A stretch of 6,501 bases of DNA from Saprospiraceae bacterium (GTDB lineage: Bacteria > Bacteroidota > Bacteroidia > Chitinophagales > Saprospiraceae). The stretch spans positions 1 to 6,501 of the forward strand of contig CANETR010000126.1 in NCBI GenBank assembly GCA_947441325.1, given 5' to 3'. The translations under genes and the position numbers were made by a program. A model generated the notes under the pieces. That model searched no databases. It saw only the letters and a list, made by a program, of their open reading frames with translations, and was not told the DNA's origin. Positions 5,975 through 6,501 of this stretch are shown in pieces; the first letter of the stretch is position 1, and every line of letters starts with the position of its first letter.

Positions 5975-6501
5975 ATGAAAAAGCTATTCTTAATATTTGT
6001 TCTGATACAATCCCTGAACCTATGGGCGCAGGATGACATTGTCCCTAACAGCAGCGCAGTTGGCGGCGGAGGCTTTGCTTACGGATTTAAAGGCGGCCCT
6101 ACTATTGCCACACAGAATTGGAATGGGTTTCAACGCAATGGGCTCATCTCATATCATGGGGATATTTTTATAGAGTCGATGGGCAGCTGGAAACAAAAAG
6201 GTGGCATAGCTCAAAGAAGCAGTTTTCAGGCACAGTTGGGTTATCATCGCAAAGGATCAACATTTAGAAATGTCTTTATTTACGATCAGTCTAATAATAA
6301 AATCAAAATTCCTTCCAATCTTTTTCATAACATATCCTTGGGATTGATTGGCAAAGGTGCATTCAGACTTCAGGAAAAGAGTTTAGCCTATTATGGTATA
6401 GGAGTTACCATGAATTATACGGTAAAGTATCAGCTGGTGGGTCTGGGAACAGAAACTGGGGTAAACCGTTTTACCTATGGCGTATGGTTTGGTGGTGGCT
6501 A
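5975..6501 (+). CDS. Secreted outer-membrane beta-barrel-like protein, N-terminal part (cut by window edge)
   Basis: The frame from the ATG at 5975 stays open for 175 codons and runs off the right edge. Residues 1-18 form a clear Sec signal peptide: MKK, a hydrophobic core LFLIFVLIQSLNL, then WA before QDD, with cleavage likely after Ala18. The mature part has a Gly-rich opening (AVGGGGFAYGFKGGPTIA, 28-45). It is followed by alternating aromatic and polar stretches such as SSFQAQLGYHRKGS, HNISLGLIGKGAF, LAYYGIGVTMNYTV and RFTYGVWFGGG. These look like amphipathic beta strands of the PorT/OMP_b-brl type of outer-membrane barrel that is abundant in Bacteroidota. A function in the envelope is inferred; no ligand can be proposed. 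TATCTTAG at 5947-5954 is a one-mismatch -7 candidate, giving a leader of about 14 nt, but a TTG at proper spacing is lacking. The start is supported by the signal peptide beginning at residue 1. Confidence 0.75.
   Translation, partial: MKKLFLIFVLIQSLNLWAQDDIVPNSSAVGGGGFAYGFKGGPTIATQNWNGFQRNGLISYHGDIFIESMGSWKQKGGIAQRSSFQAQLGYHRKGSTFRNVFIYDQSNNKIKIPSNLFHNISLGLIGKGAFRLQEKSLAYYGIGVTMNYTVKYQLVGLGTETGVNRFTYGVWFGGG

Overview
The window looks like an ordinary chromosomal segment of a low-GC member of the Bacteroidota. Three things point there. The genes have A/T-rich leaders without Shine-Dalgarno sequences. One promoter candidate matches the Bacteroidota -7 consensus TAnnTTTG. The last gene resembles the secreted outer-membrane beta-barrel proteins common in that phylum. 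The genus cannot be fixed from sequence reading alone. I found no phage genes, transposase, CRISPR array, rRNA or tRNA.

Layout from left to right. Positions 1-185 (minus) hold the N-terminus of a RecQ-type DNA helicase that runs off the left edge. A 207-bp A/T-rich intergenic stretch follows, with a 12-bp palindrome near recQ and a promoter candidate with an internal inverted repeat facing right. Positions 393-689 (plus) encode a small antibiotic-biosynthesis-monooxygenase (ABM) domain protein. It is followed, with no terminator, by a 12-codon mini-ORF (690-728) and by aroA (788-2032), the EPSP synthase of the shikimate pathway. A G/C-rich hairpin at 2031-2063 separates aroA from the convergent gltA (2083-3423, minus). 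gltA encodes a citrate synthase of the mitochondrial/eukaryotic sequence type. Behind it on the same strand lies rmlA (3560-4432), glucose-1-phosphate thymidylyltransferase. The 136-bp gap between them carries a 9-bp perfect A/T-rich inverted repeat. A 193-bp divergent intergenic region then leads to an MFS transporter on the plus strand (4626-5849). After 125 bp comes the 5' part of a signal-peptide-bearing beta-barrel-like protein (5975 to the right edge).

The genes do not form one pathway. Aromatic amino acid synthesis (aroA), TCA-cycle entry (gltA), dTDP-sugar supply for surface polysaccharide (rmlA), efflux (MFS) and DNA repair (recQ) sit side by side as short, independently oriented units. 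Only the monooxygenase and aroA look likely to share a transcript. I see no convincing undescribed system. The points most worth a second look are the eukaryote-type citrate synthase, the inverted repeat inside the promoter candidate upstream of the monooxygenase, and the mini-ORF relic before aroA.
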